The translations under genes were made by a program, and so were the position numbers. From Stappia sp. TSB10P1A (GTDB lineage Bacteria; Pseudomonadota; Alphaproteobacteria; Rhizobiales; Stappiaceae), in the NCBI RefSeq assembly GCF_900185725.1, contig NZ_FYAU01000025.1, forward strand, positions 92,556 to 156,555: a stretch of DNA of 64,000 nucleotides, written 5' to 3'. Shown piece by piece: positions 15,581-26,272 of the stretch (position 1 is its first letter; every line of letters begins with the position of its first letter). The notes below the pieces were generated by a model, which was not told where the DNA came from, did not search any database, and worked only from the letters and a program-made list of their open reading frames with translations.

Positions 15581-18500
15581 ATGGGCGTGGCTGGCCGGGC
15601 CGGGAATCGAATCGTGGTCGACAAACTCTCCCTCAAGGCAGGCAATGCCGTCGTCACCGGCGTGCCGGACGGCGCCGAAGCCTATGTGCTGGCCAGACTG
15701 CTTCAGGAGGCCGGTGCGGGCGTTTCTTGCGTCTTCGTAGCACGAGATGCCAGCCATGCCCGCAGCGTGCAGGACGCGCTGGCCTATTTCGCGCCCGACT
15801 GCGACGTGCTCGACCTGCCGGCCTGGGATTGCCTTCCCTACGACCGCGTCTCACCAACATCCGCGCTGGTCGCCCGGCGCCTGACCACGCTCAGCCGGCT
15901 CGCCGGCGCCGGAGGGGCGTTCGAGCGCCCGACGGTCCTGCTGACCACGGCCAACGCCGCCCTGCAACGGCTGCCGGTGCCGGACTTTGCCCGCAGCCAG
16001 AGCTGGAGCGCGCGTCCGGGAAACCGGGTCGATCTCGGCGGACTGATCTCCTGGCTTGAGACCAACGGCTTCGTGCGCTCCTCCACCGTGCAGGATACCG
16101 GCGAATATGCCGTGCGCGGCGGCATCATCGATGTCTTCGCCCCCGGCATGGCCGCGCCCGTGCGGCTCGACTTCTTCGGCGACACGCTGGAATCACTGCG
16201 CACCTTCGACACCGAAACCCAGCGCACGACACGGCAGATCAAGCATCTCGATCTCGTCGCGATGAGCGAGGTGGTGCTGACGGAGGAGGCCGTCTCCCGC
16301 TTCCGCAAGGGCTATGTCGCCCGTTTCGGCGCGGCCGACCGCGATGACATTCTCTATCAGTCGATCAGCGAGGGCCGGCGCTACGCCGGCATGGAGCACT
16401 GGCTGCCGTTGTTCCACGAGCGGCTCGCGACCCTCTTCGACTATTGTCCCGGCGTGCCCTTCGTCCTGTCGGCCTCGATCGACGACGTGCTGCGCGAACG
16501 GCAGGAGCAGATCGCCGAGCATCACCAAGCCCGTATGGAAGCACTGGGGAAGGCGTCCGGGTCCGGCGCCGTTCCCTACAAGCCGCTGGCCCCGGACGCG
16601 CTCTATCTGACGGGCGAGGAATGGACGACGTCCCTTGCCGACGGAGCGAGCCTGCGCCTGTCGCCCTTCGATGTGCCGCCGGGTACCGGACAGCAGGTGG
16701 TGGCGCTGGGCGGCCGTCAGGGACGCAGTTTCGCGGCGGAGCGCTCCGCCGGCGACGTCAATGTCTTCGATGCGCTGGCGACGCATGCGGCGGCCCGGCG
16801 CAAGGCCGGCGACCGCATCGTCATCGCCTGCTGGAGCGAGGGCTCGCGCGAACGCCTGTCGCATGTGCTTGCCGACCATGGCCTCGACCGGGCCGCGCCG
16901 GTGGCGGCGGACCGCGACGCGCTGGCCCTGCCGAAGGGCATGGCGGCGCTTGCCGTGCTCGGCATCGAACAGGGCTTCGAGATCGACGGCCTCACGGTCA
17001 TCTGCGAACAGGACATTCTCGGCGACCGCTTGGTGCGCCAGCGCCGGCGCAAGGCCTCCGGCGCCAACGTTCTGACCGAGGCGGCAAGCCTCGCGCAAAA
17101 CGACCTCGTGGTGCATGTAGACCACGGCATCGGCCGCTTCATCGGGTTGCGGACCATCGAGGCGGCGGGCGCTCCGCATGACTGCCTGGAGCTGCAATAT
17201 GCCGGCGGCGACAAGCTGTTCCTGCCGGTCGAGAACATCGAGCTGCTGACCCGCTACGGCTCGGAAGACATGGAGGCGCAGCTCGACAAGCTGGGCGGCG
17301 GCGCCTGGCAGGCCCGCAAGGCCCGGATGAAGCGGCGGATCCTGGAGATCGCCGACGGGTTGATCAAGACCGCGGCCGCCCGGGCCCTGCGCACCGCGCC
17401 GCCGATCATGCCGCCGGAAGGTGTCTATGACGAGTTCGCGACGCGCTTTCCCTATGACGAGACCGAGGACCAGCTCAACGCCATCGACGCGGTTTTCGAG
17501 GATCTCGCGTCGGGCCGGCCGATGGACCGGCTGGTCTGCGGCGATGTCGGCTTCGGCAAGACCGAGGTGGCCTTGCGGGCGGCCTTCATCGCCGCGATGA
17601 CCGGCCGCCAGGTCGCCCTGGTGGTGCCAACGACGCTGCTCGCCCGCCAGCACTTCAAGACGTTCTCCGAGCGGTTCCAGGGGCTGCCGATCAATGTCGC
17701 CCATGCCTCGCGGCTGGTGCCGGCGAAGGACCTTGCCGCCACCAAGAAGGGGCTGGCGGACGGGTCTGTCGATATCGTCGTCGGCACCCACGCCTTGCTC
17801 GGCAAGGGCGTCACGTTCCGCGATCTCGGCCTGCTGATCATCGACGAGGAGCAGCATTTCGGCGTCAAGCACAAGGAGAAGCTCAAGGAGCTGAAGTCCG
17901 AGGTGCATGTGCTGACGCTGTCGGCGACGCCGATCCCGCGCACGCTGCAACTTGCGCTGACCGGCGTGCGCGAATTGTCGCTGATCGCGACGCCGCCCGT
18001 CGACCGGCTGGCGGTCAGGACCTTCATTTCGCCCTTCGATCCGGTCGTGGTGCGCGAGGCGCTGCTGCGCGAGCGCTATCGCGGCGGACAGAGCTTCTAT
18101 GTCTGTCCGCGCGTGTCGGACCTTGCCGAGCAGAAGTCCTTCCTCGAGGAGAGTGTGCCGGAGGTGAAGATCGCGGTGGCGCATGGCCAGATGGCGCCGA
18201 GCGAACTCGAGGACGTGATGAATGCCTTCTACGAGGGCAAATACGACGTGCTGCTGTCGACGACCATCGTCGAGTCCGGCCTCGACATCCCGACCGCAAA
18301 CACGCTGATCGTTCACCGCGCCGACATGTTCGGCCTCGCCCAGCTCTATCAGTTGCGCGGCCGGGTCGGCCGTTCCAAGACGCGGGCCTATGCGCTGTTC
18401 ACGGTGCCGGCCAACAAGACGCTGACGACGACCGCCGACCGGCGGCTCAAGGTGCTGCAGTCGCTCGACAGCCTGGGCGCCGGGTTCCAGCTCGCCAGCC

Positions 18501-19114
18501 ACGATCTCGACATCCGCGGCGCCGGTAACCTGCTCGGCGAGGAGCAGTCGGGCCACATCAAGGAAGTCGGCTTCGAGCTCTACCAGCAGATGCTGGAGGA
18601 GGCGGTGGCGCAGTTGCGCACCGGCGATGAGGCCGAGACGGAGGACACCTGGTCGCCGCAGATCCAGGTCGGCACGCCGGTACTGATTCCGGAGGACTAT
18701 GTCGCCGACCTGCCGCTGCGCCTGTCGCTCTATCGCCGGCTGGCGGATCTCTCCACGCCGGAGGAGATCGACGCGTTCGGCGCCGAGCTGATCGACCGGT
18801 TCGGCTCCTTGCCGGAGGAGGTGGAGCACCTGTTGAAGATCGTCTTCATCAAGGGGCTGTGCCGCCGCGCCAATGTGGAGAAGATCGATGCCGGCCCGAA
18901 GGGCGTCGTCATCGCCTTCCGCAACAGCTCCTTCGCCAATCCGGCCGGCCTGGTCTCCTACATTGCCGAGCAGGGCGTTCTGGCGAAGATCCGGCCCGAC
19001 CAGAAGGTTGTCCTGACGCGCGACTGGGACAGCGCCGAGCAGCGGCTCAAGGGCTGTGCCGCGGTCCTGCTCAAGCTGGTGCGGCTGGCTGAAGCGGAGA
19101 GCGCCGCCGCCTGA
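15581..19114 (+). CDS. mfd: Transcription-repair coupling factor
   Basis: This 1177-residue Mfd removes RNA polymerase stalled at DNA lesions and recruits UvrA. A UvrB-homology region occupies roughly the first 330 residues (DCLPYDRVSPTS, GEYAVRGGIIDVFAPG). The RNA-polymerase-interacting, CarD-like domain follows near 505-570 (NDLVVHVDHGIGRFIGL). The translocase has Walker A CGDVGFGKTEVALRAA near 654, DEEQHFGVKHKE near 755 and TIVESGLDIPTANT. The TRG region contains QLRGRVGRSKTRAYA. A C-terminal UvrA-binding autoinhibitory domain ends it. The ATG at 15581 is kept; a GTG at 15614 would drop 11 residues of the poorly conserved start. Confidence 0.97.
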   Translation: MGVAGRAGNRIVVDKLSLKAGNAVVTGVPDGAEAYVLARLLQEAGAGVSCVFVARDASHARSVQDALAYFAPDCDVLDLPAWDCLPYDRVSPTSALVARRLTTLSRLAGAGGAFERPTVLLTTANAALQRLPVPDFARSQSWSARPGNRVDLGGLISWLETNGFVRSSTVQDTGEYAVRGGIIDVFAPGMAAPVRLDFFGDTLESLRTFDTETQRTTRQIKHLDLVAMSEVVLTEEAVSRFRKGYVARFGAADRDDILYQSISEGRRYAGMEHWLPLFHERLATLFDYCPGVPFVLSASIDDVLRERQEQIAEHHQARMEALGKASGSGAVPYKPLAPDALYLTGEEWTTSLADGASLRLSPFDVPPGTGQQVVALGGRQGRSFAAERSAGDVNVFDALATHAAARRKAGDRIVIACWSEGSRERLSHVLADHGLDRAAPVAADRDALALPKGMAALAVLGIEQGFEIDGLTVICEQDILGDRLVRQRRRKASGANVLTEAASLAQNDLVVHVDHGIGRFIGLRTIEAAGAPHDCLELQYAGGDKLFLPVENIELLTRYGSEDMEAQLDKLGGGAWQARKARMKRRILEIADGLIKTAAARALRTAPPIMPPEGVYDEFATRFPYDETEDQLNAIDAVFEDLASGRPMDRLVCGDVGFGKTEVALRAAFIAAMTGRQVALVVPTTLLARQHFKTFSERFQGLPINVAHASRLVPAKDLAATKKGLADGSVDIVVGTHALLGKGVTFRDLGLLIIDEEQHFGVKHKEKLKELKSEVHVLTLSATPIPRTLQLALTGVRELSLIATPPVDRLAVRTFISPFDPVVVREALLRERYRGGQSFYVCPRVSDLAEQKSFLEESVPEVKIAVAHGQMAPSELEDVMNAFYEGKYDVLLSTTIVESGLDIPTANTLIVHRADMFGLAQLYQLRGRVGRSKTRAYALFTVPANKTLTTTADRRLKVLQSLDSLGAGFQLASHDLDIRGAGNLLGEEQSGHIKEVGFELYQQMLEEAVAQLRTGDEAETEDTWSPQIQVGTPVLIPEDYVADLPLRLSLYRRLADLSTPEEIDAFGAELIDRFGSLPEEVEHLLKIVFIKGLCRRANVEKIDAGPKGVVIAFRNSSFANPAGLVSYIAEQGVLAKIRPDQKVVLTRDWDSAEQRLKGCAAVLLKLVRLAEAESAAA

Positions 19115-19200
19115 TCCTGTGGTCAGGCGGCAACCATCCATTAAGGCTGTTGGCCGATAGTGATCCCATCGAACTGTTGGTATCGAGTCGGGTCGCTTCC

Positions 19201-19539
19201 GTGTCGTTCAATTCCACTCGCCATCGCCGCCGCACGCTCCGCCAGCGCTTCACCGTGCCGGCGATCGCTGTCGGGCTTGTCGCCTACTTTGCCTTTCATG
19301 CTCTGAACGGCGAACTCGGCCTCGTCGGCAAGGCCAAGATCGAGCACCGCTATGCCGAACTCGAAAAGGAACTCGCCGTGGTGCGCGCGGAGCGGGAGGA
19401 GCTGCTGCGGCGGGTGATGCTGCTGCGGCCTGAAAGCCTCGATCCGGACATGGTCGACGAGCGCGCGCGTGCCAGCCTCAACCTGGTGCATCCGCAGGAG
19501 CTGGCGATCCTGCGACCGAGCCGCGCCTCGGCAGAGTAA
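19201..19539 (+). CDS. Septum formation initiator family protein (FtsB/DivIC-like)
   Basis: This short single-pass protein (112 residues from GTG 19201) belongs to the FtsB/DivIC family, which links the FtsQ and FtsL divisome proteins. A basic cytoplasmic tip (NSTRHRRRTLRQRF) precedes one TM segment (VPAIAVGLVAYFAFHALNG). A coiled coil (KIEHRYAELEKELAVVRAEREELLRRVMLL in pieces) follows, then the alphaproteobacterial ending RPESLDPDMVDERARASLNLV. The frame is open to a TTG at 19150, but the GTG places the basic region at the N terminus as in relatives. It sits upstream of the PDH operon, a placement I recall as common in rhizobia. Confidence 0.88.
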   Translation: MSFNSTRHRRRTLRQRFTVPAIAVGLVAYFAFHALNGELGLVGKAKIEHRYAELEKELAVVRAEREELLRRVMLLRPESLDPDMVDERARASLNLVHPQELAILRPSRASAE

Positions 19540-19734
19540 CCTGTTTCAGGTTCATATCGGAAATTTATCCGAAATTCAGTTAAATAATCTAAATCCTTTT
19601 ATTTTCAGATATTTAAGTCAATTCAATAGTCTCCATCTTCCGGCTTTCATTGACTTTTCCCCTCGGGTACCTTCCGCTAGATTGTTGAAGGGGAAACGCC
19701 GTCCCACAAGGGACGCAAAACCGAGACGAGGGAT
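19540..19734 (+). promoter_or_regulatory. AT-rich leader/promoter region of the PDH operon
   Basis: This 195-nt region is strikingly AT-rich for this genome (about 19560-19650) and immediately precedes pdhA. A TTGACT at 19650-19655 could be a -35 box. The best following -10-like text, CTAGAT at 19677-19682, is about 21 nt away, longer than the usual 16-18, so the exact promoter is uncertain. A GAGGGAT precedes the pdhA ATG. Confidence 0.45.
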
Positions 19735-20787
19735 ATGGCTGGAACGTCTGGCAAGGCTGCCGGTGTACGCTCGAAGAGCGCTGCCCGGTCGAAGGGAGGG
19801 GCGGCCAAATCGTCGCCCGCGATCGTTGACTTCACGAAAGAGCAGGAGCTGCACGCCTATCGGCAGATGCTGCTCATTCGCCGCTTCGAGGAAAAGGCCG
19901 GCCAGCTCTATGGCATGGGTCTGATCGGCGGCTTCTGTCACCTCTATATCGGCCAGGAAGCGGTCGTCGTCGGCATGCGCATGGCGTCGAAGGACGGCGA
20001 CCAGATGATCACCGGCTATCGCGACCACGGCCATATGCTCGCCATGGACATGGACCCGAAGGGCGTCATGGCCGAGCTGACCGGGCGCCGGGGCGGCTAT
20101 TCCAAGGGGAAGGGCGGCTCCATGCACATGTTCTCCAAGGAAAAGCAGTTCTATGGCGGCCACGGCATCGTCGGTGCCCAGGTCTCGCTCGGCACGGGCC
20201 TTGGCTTTGCCAACCGCTACCGCGAGAACGGCGCGGTCGCGATGACCTTCTTCGGCGACGGTGCCTCCAACCAGGGCCAGGTCTACGAGAGTTTCAACAT
20301 GGCGCAGCTCTGGAAGCTGCCCGTGGTCTATGTCATCGAGAACAACAAGTACGGCATGGGCACCAGCGTCGAACGCGCCTCCGCGACGACGGATCTCTCG
20401 CAGCGCGGCGCTTCGTTCGGCATTCCCGGCGAGCAGGTCGACGGCATGGACGTGCGCGCCGTCATGGCGGCCAGCGAGAAGGCGCTGGAGCACTGTCGCT
20501 CCGGCAAGGGGCCGTACATTCTGGAAATGATCACCTATCGCTATCGCGGCCACTCCATGTCCGACCCGGCCAAGTACCGGTCGAAGGAGGAGGTCCAGAA
20601 GATGCGCACCGAGCACGATCCGATCGAGCAGGTCCGCAAGCGTCTGCTGGACAACGGATGGGCGAGCGAGGACGACCTCAAGGCCATCGACAAGGAGGTG
20701 CGCGAGATCGTGGCGGAGTCCGCCGAATTCGCGCAGACGGATCCGGAGCCGGACGTTTCCGAGCTCTACACCGACATTCTTCTTTGA
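19735..20787 (+). CDS. pdhA: Pyruvate dehydrogenase E1 component, alpha subunit
   Basis: PdhA binds thiamine diphosphate and, with PdhB, decarboxylates pyruvate and passes the acetyl group to lipoate. The protein has 350 residues. A Lys/Ser/Ala-rich N-terminal tail of about 30 residues precedes the conserved core (LLIRRFEEKAGQLYGMGLIGG). The ThDP/Mg motif begins GDGASNQGQ at 174 and ends IENNKYGMG near 203. YRYRGHSMSDPAKYRSKEEV is the conserved loop that carries phosphorylation serines in mitochondrial enzymes; regulation of that kind is not expected here. It is the first gene of pdhA-pdhB-pdhC, with 15 nt to pdhB. Confidence 0.97.
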   Translation: MAGTSGKAAGVRSKSAARSKGGAAKSSPAIVDFTKEQELHAYRQMLLIRRFEEKAGQLYGMGLIGGFCHLYIGQEAVVVGMRMASKDGDQMITGYRDHGHMLAMDMDPKGVMAELTGRRGGYSKGKGGSMHMFSKEKQFYGGHGIVGAQVSLGTGLGFANRYRENGAVAMTFFGDGASNQGQVYESFNMAQLWKLPVVYVIENNKYGMGTSVERASATTDLSQRGASFGIPGEQVDGMDVRAVMAASEKALEHCRSGKGPYILEMITYRYRGHSMSDPAKYRSKEEVQKMRTEHDPIEQVRKRLLDNGWASEDDLKAIDKEVREIVAESAEFAQTDPEPDVSELYTDILL

Positions 20788-20802
20788 GCGCGGGAGCGTA
20801 CG

Positions 20803-22188
<1,386 letters not shown>

Positions 22189-22203
22189 GGCGGGGAAGAG
22201 ACG

Positions 22204-23559
22204 ATGCCAATCAAGATTTTGATGCCGGCCCTCTCGCCGACGATGGAAGAGGGCAATCTCGCCAGGTGGCTGGTCAAGGAGGGTGACACCGTCTCCTCCG
22301 GTGATGTCATCGCGGAAATCGAGACCGACAAGGCGACCATGGAAGTCGAAGCGGTCGACGAGGGCAAGATCGGCAAGATCCTCGTCGCGGAAGGCACCGA
22401 AGGCGTGAAGGTCAACGAGGTCATCGCGCTGCTGCTGGAAGAAGGGGAGGATGCCTCCTCGCTCGACGGCGCCGCGAAGACCGACGCTGCTCCGGCCAAG
22501 GCGGAAGCTTCGGCGAAAGCTGAGCCCTCCGCTCCGGCGGCTGCCGAGCCGGCGGCTCCCGCCAAGGCGCCGCCGGCGCCGGCCGGCGACAAGGGCGAGC
22601 GCATCTTTGCCTCGCCGCTCGCGCGCCGGCTTGCTGCGCAGGATGGTCTCGACCTTGCTGCGATCTCCGGCTCCGGCCCGCATGGCCGCATCGTCAAGCG
22701 CGATGTGGACGAGGCGTTGAAGTCCGGCACCGGCCGCAAGGCCGCCGAAGCTCCGAAGGCGGCCGCGGCACCGGCCGCAGCACCTGCACCGGCGCCGAAG
22801 GCCGCCGCGCCGTCCGGCATGGCGGACGCGCAGGTGCTCAAGCTCTTCGAGGAGGGCAGCTACGAGGTCGTGCCACATGACAACATGCGCAAGACCATCG
22901 CCAAGCGGCTGACGGAGTCCAAGCAGACCGTGCCGCATTTCTACCTGACGGTGGATTGCGAACTCGACGCGCTGCTGGCCCTTCGCGCCCAGCTCAACGA
23001 TGCGGCGCCGAAGGACAAGGACGGCAAGCCGGCCTACAAGCTCTCGGTCAACGACATGGTCATCAAGGCGCATGCGCTGGCGCTGAAGGCGGTGCCGGCA
23101 GCCAATGCGAGCTGGACCGACGGCGGCATGCTGGTCCACAAGCACGCCGATGTCGGCGTTGCGGTGGCCATTGAGGGCGGCCTGATCACGCCGATCATCC
23201 GGCGGGCCGAGGAGAAGACCCTGTCCGCGATCTCCAACGAGATGAAGGACCTGGCCGGCCGCGCCCGCAGCCGCAAGCTGCAGCCGCAGGAATACCAGGG
23301 CGGTACCACCTCTGTCTCCAATCTCGGCATGTTCGGGATCAAGGACTTTGCTGCCGTGATCAACCCGCCGCACGCGACCATTCTCGCGGTCGGCGCGGGC
23401 GAACAGCGCGCGGTGGTCAAGAACGGCGCGCTGGCGATCGCCACCGTCATGTCGGTGACCCTGTCGACCGACCACCGTGCGGTCGACGGCGCCCTCGGCG
23501 CGGAACTGATGGCTGCGTTCCGGCAGTTCATCGAAAACCCGATGAGCATGCTGGTGTGA
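22204..23559 (+). CDS. pdhC: Pyruvate dehydrogenase E2, dihydrolipoyllysine acetyltransferase
   Basis: PdhC is the core of the PDH complex and moves acetyl groups from lipoate to CoA. The 451-residue protein has one lipoyl domain (1-80, Lys43 in ETDKATMEV). An Ala/Pro/Lys linker precedes a peripheral subunit-binding domain ([29 protein letters not shown] near 135-175). After a second linker comes the catalytic domain from about 220, ending with the active-site motif STDHRAVDG (His424). It is 15 nt after pdhB and has an ATG start. A perfect GC-rich hairpin lies just after its stop and before lpdA. Confidence 0.97.
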   Translation: MPIKILMPALSPTMEEGNLARWLVKEGDTVSSGDVIAEIETDKATMEVEAVDEGKIGKILVAEGTEGVKVNEVIALLLEEGEDASSLDGAAKTDAAPAKAEASAKAEPSAPAAAEPAAPAKAPPAPAGDKGERIFASPLARRLAAQDGLDLAAISGSGPHGRIVKRDVDEALKSGTGRKAAEAPKAAAAPAAAPAPAPKAAAPSGMADAQVLKLFEEGSYEVVPHDNMRKTIAKRLTESKQTVPHFYLTVDCELDALLALRAQLNDAAPKDKDGKPAYKLSVNDMVIKAHALALKAVPAANASWTDGGMLVHKHADVGVAVAIEGGLITPIIRRAEEKTLSAISNEMKDLAGRARSRKLQPQEYQGGTTSVSNLGMFGIKDFAAVINPPHATILAVGAGEQRAVVKNGALAIATVMSVTLSTDHRAVDGALGAELMAAFRQFIENPMSMLV

Positions 23560-23562
23560 TCC

Positions 23563-23595
23563 GACGGCCGGCGCCGCATTGCGGCGCCGGCCGTC
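23563..23595. other. Perfect 15-bp GC-rich hairpin between pdhC and lpdA
   Basis: Positions 23563-23577 pair perfectly with 23581-23595 around an ATT loop. No T run follows, so it is unlikely to be a full intrinsic terminator. It lies 3 nt after the pdhC stop. In the transcript it could stabilise the pdhABC 3' end or lower expression of lpdA relative to the core genes; this is inference. Confidence 0.8.
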
Positions 23596-23665
23596 TCGCC
23601 ATCAATTCCGTTTCCGCCGGGTGCAGCCTTGCGGCGCGCCCGCCGTCCGATCTGGAGGACATTTC

Positions 23666-25114
23666 ATGAGCGGCACGTCCTACGACGTCATCATCATCGG
23701 TTCGGGTCCGGGAGGCTATGTCACGGCCATCCGTGCGGCGCAGCTCGGGTTCAAGACCGCGATCGTCGAGCGCGAGCATCTTGGCGGCATCTGCCTCAAC
23801 TGGGGCTGCATCCCGACCAAGGCGCTGCTCCGGTCGGCGGAGATCCTCGATCACGCCAACCATGCCAAGAGCTACGGCCTGAAGCTCGAGGGCAAGATGA
23901 CCGCAGACGTCAAGGACGTGGTCGCCCGCTCGCGCGGCGTCTCGGCCCGTCTCAACGGCGGCGTCGCCTTCCTGATGAAGAAGAACAAGATCGACGTGAT
24001 CTGGGGCGAGGCGAAGCTGACCAAGCCCGGCGAGATCAGCGTCGGCAAGTCGACGAAGCCGGTGGTGGAGCCGCAGAACCCGGTGCCGAAGGGCGTCAAG
24101 GGCGAGGGCACCTACACGGCCAAGCACATCATCGTCGCGACCGGCGCGCGTCCCCGCGCCCTGCCGGGCATCGAGCCGGACGGCAAGCTGATCTGGACCT
24201 ATTTCGAAGCGATGAAGCCGGACGTCATGCCCAAGTCGCTGGTGGTGATGGGATCGGGCGCCATCGGCATCGAGTTCGCGTCCTTCTATCGCTCGATGGG
24301 CGTCGAGGTGACCGTCGTCGAGGTGATGCCGCAGGTGATGCCGGTGGAAGACGCCGAGATCTCCGCCTTCGCCCGCAAGCAGCTTGAAAAGCGCGGGCTG
24401 AAGATCCTCACCGAGGCCAAGGTGGCGAAGGTCGAGAAGGGGGCGAATTCCGTCACCGCGCATGTGGAGACCAAGGACGGCAAGGTGGAGAAGATCGCCG
24501 CCGACCGGCTGATTTCTGCCGTCGGCGTCCAGGGCAATATCGAGGGACTCGGCCTCGAGGCGCTCGGTGTGAAGACCGAGCGCGGCTGCATCGTCATCGA
24601 CGGCTACGGCCGGACCAACGTGCCGGGCCTCTACGCCATCGGCGACGTCGCGGGCCCGCCCATGCTCGCCCACAAGGCCGAGCATGAGGGCGTCATCTGC
24701 ATCGAGAAGATCGCCGGCGTGCCGGGCGTCCATCCGATGGAGAAGGGCCGCATTCCGGGCTGCACCTATTGCAACCCGCAGGTCGCCTCTGTCGGCCTCA
24801 CCGAAGCCAAGGCCAAGGAACTGGGCCGCGACATCCGCGTCGGCCGTTACAGCTTCGCGGCCAACGGCAAGGCGATCGCGCTCGGCGAGGACCAGGGATT
24901 GATCAAGACGATCTTCGACAAGAAGACCGGCGAGTTGATCGGGGCGCATATGGTCGGCGCGGAGGTGACCGAACTGATCCAGGGCTTCGTGGTCGCCATG
25001 AACCTGGAGACCACCGAGGAAGAGCTGATGCACACGATCTTCCCGCATCCGACCCTGTCGGAAATGATGAAGGAGAGCGTGCTCGACGCCTATGGCCGGG
25101 TGCTGAACGCCTGA
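23666..25114 (+). CDS. lpdA: Dihydrolipoyl dehydrogenase (E3)
   Basis: This 482-residue FAD enzyme reoxidises dihydrolipoamide using NAD+, completing the PDH cycle. The start at 23666 follows a GGAGG at 23654-23658; the frame extends upstream to 23579 without looking like protein. Visible features are the FAD site IIIGSGPGGYVTAIRAAQLG, the redox disulfide GGICLNWGCIPTK (Cys43, Cys48) and the NAD site VVMGSGAIGIEFASFY. YAIGDVAGPPMLAHKAEHEG and the dimer-domain HTIFPHPTLSEMMKE, which holds the catalytic His, are also present. It may serve other 2-oxo acid dehydrogenases too, as the gene is separated from pdhC by 106 nt and a hairpin. Confidence 0.97.
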   Translation: MSGTSYDVIIIGSGPGGYVTAIRAAQLGFKTAIVEREHLGGICLNWGCIPTKALLRSAEILDHANHAKSYGLKLEGKMTADVKDVVARSRGVSARLNGGVAFLMKKNKIDVIWGEAKLTKPGEISVGKSTKPVVEPQNPVPKGVKGEGTYTAKHIIVATGARPRALPGIEPDGKLIWTYFEAMKPDVMPKSLVVMGSGAIGIEFASFYRSMGVEVTVVEVMPQVMPVEDAEISAFARKQLEKRGLKILTEAKVAKVEKGANSVTAHVETKDGKVEKIAADRLISAVGVQGNIEGLGLEALGVKTERGCIVIDGYGRTNVPGLYAIGDVAGPPMLAHKAEHEGVICIEKIAGVPGVHPMEKGRIPGCTYCNPQVASVGLTEAKAKELGRDIRVGRYSFAANGKAIALGEDQGLIKTIFDKKTGELIGAHMVGAEVTELIQGFVVAMNLETTEEELMHTIFPHPTLSEMMKESVLDAYGRVLNA

Positions 25115-25208
25115 GGCAGGTCGACGAGCGGGGCTTTGAGTTGTCCCGCGAAACGTCTACCCTTGAACGGGGCTCTCGGGCACCTTTACGCAAACGGGGA
25201 CTTTCGGC

Positions 25209-25457
25209 ATGGACGTCAAGAACATCCTCATCTGGTGCGCCATCGGTCTCATCGCCGGCTGGCTCGCCAGCCTGGTGATCGGCGGCGGCGGGCTTGTCCG
25301 CTATCTCATCACGGGCCTGGTCGGCGCCTTTGTCGGCGGCTTCCTGTTCAATCTTGCCGGCATCAACATCAATGTCGGCAACGCCTTCGTGAATCAGGTC
25401 ATCGTCGCGGCGATCGGCGCGATTGTCGTGGTGCTGATCGCGCGGGTAATCGCCTGA
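25209..25457 (+). CDS. GlsB/YeaQ/YmgE-family small membrane protein, first copy
   Basis: This 82-residue, very hydrophobic protein belongs to the 'transglycosylase-associated' family of stress-linked small inner-membrane proteins. It has three membrane stretches: ILIWCAIGLIAGWLASLVIGG (in part), LITGLVGAFVGGFLFNLAG, and VIVAAIGAIVVVLIARVIA. The GLVGAFVGG motif is family-typical. Function is unknown; family members are often induced by general stress. A second, shorter paralogue follows after 58 nt, which suggests a tandem duplication. Confidence 0.88.
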   Translation: MDVKNILIWCAIGLIAGWLASLVIGGGGLVRYLITGLVGAFVGGFLFNLAGININVGNAFVNQVIVAAIGAIVVVLIARVIA

Positions 25458-25475
25458 TCCTTCACAGCGGTTCCG

Positions 25476-25497
25476 GCGGCCGGGGCGACCCGGCCGC
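25476..25497. other. Hairpin with GCGA tetraloop between the two GlsB-like genes
   Basis: A perfect 9-bp stem (25476-25484 with 25489-25497) closes a GCGA loop, a GNRA-type tetraloop. It lies in the 58-nt gap between the two paralogues, 18 nt before the second start, with no T run. It could act as an RNA stability or translation element. No direct evidence exists. Confidence 0.6.
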
Positions 25498-25515
25498 TCA
25501 GCCGGCGGAGACATC

Positions 25516-25755
25516 ATGGGTATCTTCCTCTGGATCGTTATCGGTCTGATCGCGGGCGCGGTCGCGCACCGGGTGCTCAACAGCCGCGGCGGCTTCTTCG
25601 GCAGTCTCGTCGTCGGCCTGATCGGGGCACTGGTCGGCGGCAAGCTCGCGGAAATCCTGAAGCTCAACGTGACTGGCGGGTTCATCGACCAGCTCCTGCT
25701 TGCGACGGTCGGCGCGATCCTGCTGCTCTTCATCTGGCGGAAGATCCGTGGCTGA
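25516..25755 (+). CDS. GlsB/YeaQ/YmgE-family small membrane protein, second copy
   Basis: This 79-residue paralogue of the preceding protein has three hydrophobic stretches (IFLWIVIGLIAGAVAHRVL, FFGSLVVGLIGALVGGKLAEIL, LLLATVGAILLLFIWRKI). Both keep the GLIAG and GL(V/I)GA(F/L)VGG signatures. Its last 8 bases overlap the GTG start of the thioesterase gene, so translation of the two is probably coupled. Function is unknown. Confidence 0.86.
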   Translation: MGIFLWIVIGLIAGAVAHRVLNSRGGFFGSLVVGLIGALVGGKLAEILKLNVTGGFIDQLLLATVGAILLLFIWRKIRG

Positions 25756-26218
25756 CGACCTCGGCGGGCAAGGACAGCGGCGGGGGAGCGACCTTCCTGC
25801 TCTCGCGGCGTTCCCGCTGCGGGCGACCGACAAGCTGCGATACGGCGATACGGACCGGCAGGGGCATGTCAACAACGCCGTCTATTCGACGTTTCTCGAG
25901 ACCGGCCGGGTCGAGCTTCTGAGCAGCGTCGCCGGCGGCCTTGCCGAGCCGGGAGCTGCCTTCGTGATCGCCCGGCTCGAGCTCGATTTTCTTGCCGAGG
26001 GCCTGTGGCCCGGCGTGGTCGAGATCGGAACGGCGGTCGAGACGGTCGGGCGCAGTTCCTTCACACTGGAGCAGGTGGTCTGTCAGGACGGGCGGGTGCT
26101 TGCGCGGGCGCGCAGCGTCGTCGTGCAGATGAACGAGCAGACCCGGCGATCCCAGCCGCTTGGCGAGGATGCCGTGGCGCGGCTGAAGAGCTATATCAGA
26201 CCTGCTGCGACGGAATAG
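25748..26218 (+). CDS. Acyl-CoA thioesterase, 4HBT hotdog fold
   Basis: This 156-residue protein starts at GTG 25748, overlapping the preceding gene by 8 nt; the frame extends upstream but that part is antisense-like to good coding sequence. The hotdog signature is RYGDTDRQGHVNNAVYSTFLETGR, quoted here in its key parts: the Asp in GDTD, HVNN, and the helix YSTFLETGR. It closely resembles FadM/YbgC-type thioesterases that hydrolyse acyl-CoA. The substrate chain length is not predictable. It precedes lipA by about 55 nt. Confidence 0.88.
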   Translation: MADDLGGQGQRRGSDLPALAAFPLRATDKLRYGDTDRQGHVNNAVYSTFLETGRVELLSSVAGGLAEPGAAFVIARLELDFLAEGLWPGVVEIGTAVETVGRSSFTLEQVVCQDGRVLARARSVVVQMNEQTRRSQPLGEDAVARLKSYIRPAATE

Positions 26219-26272
26219 CAGACCGGCGCGGAACCGCTTGACCTTTCACACCAACAGCGACACTTAGGGGCC

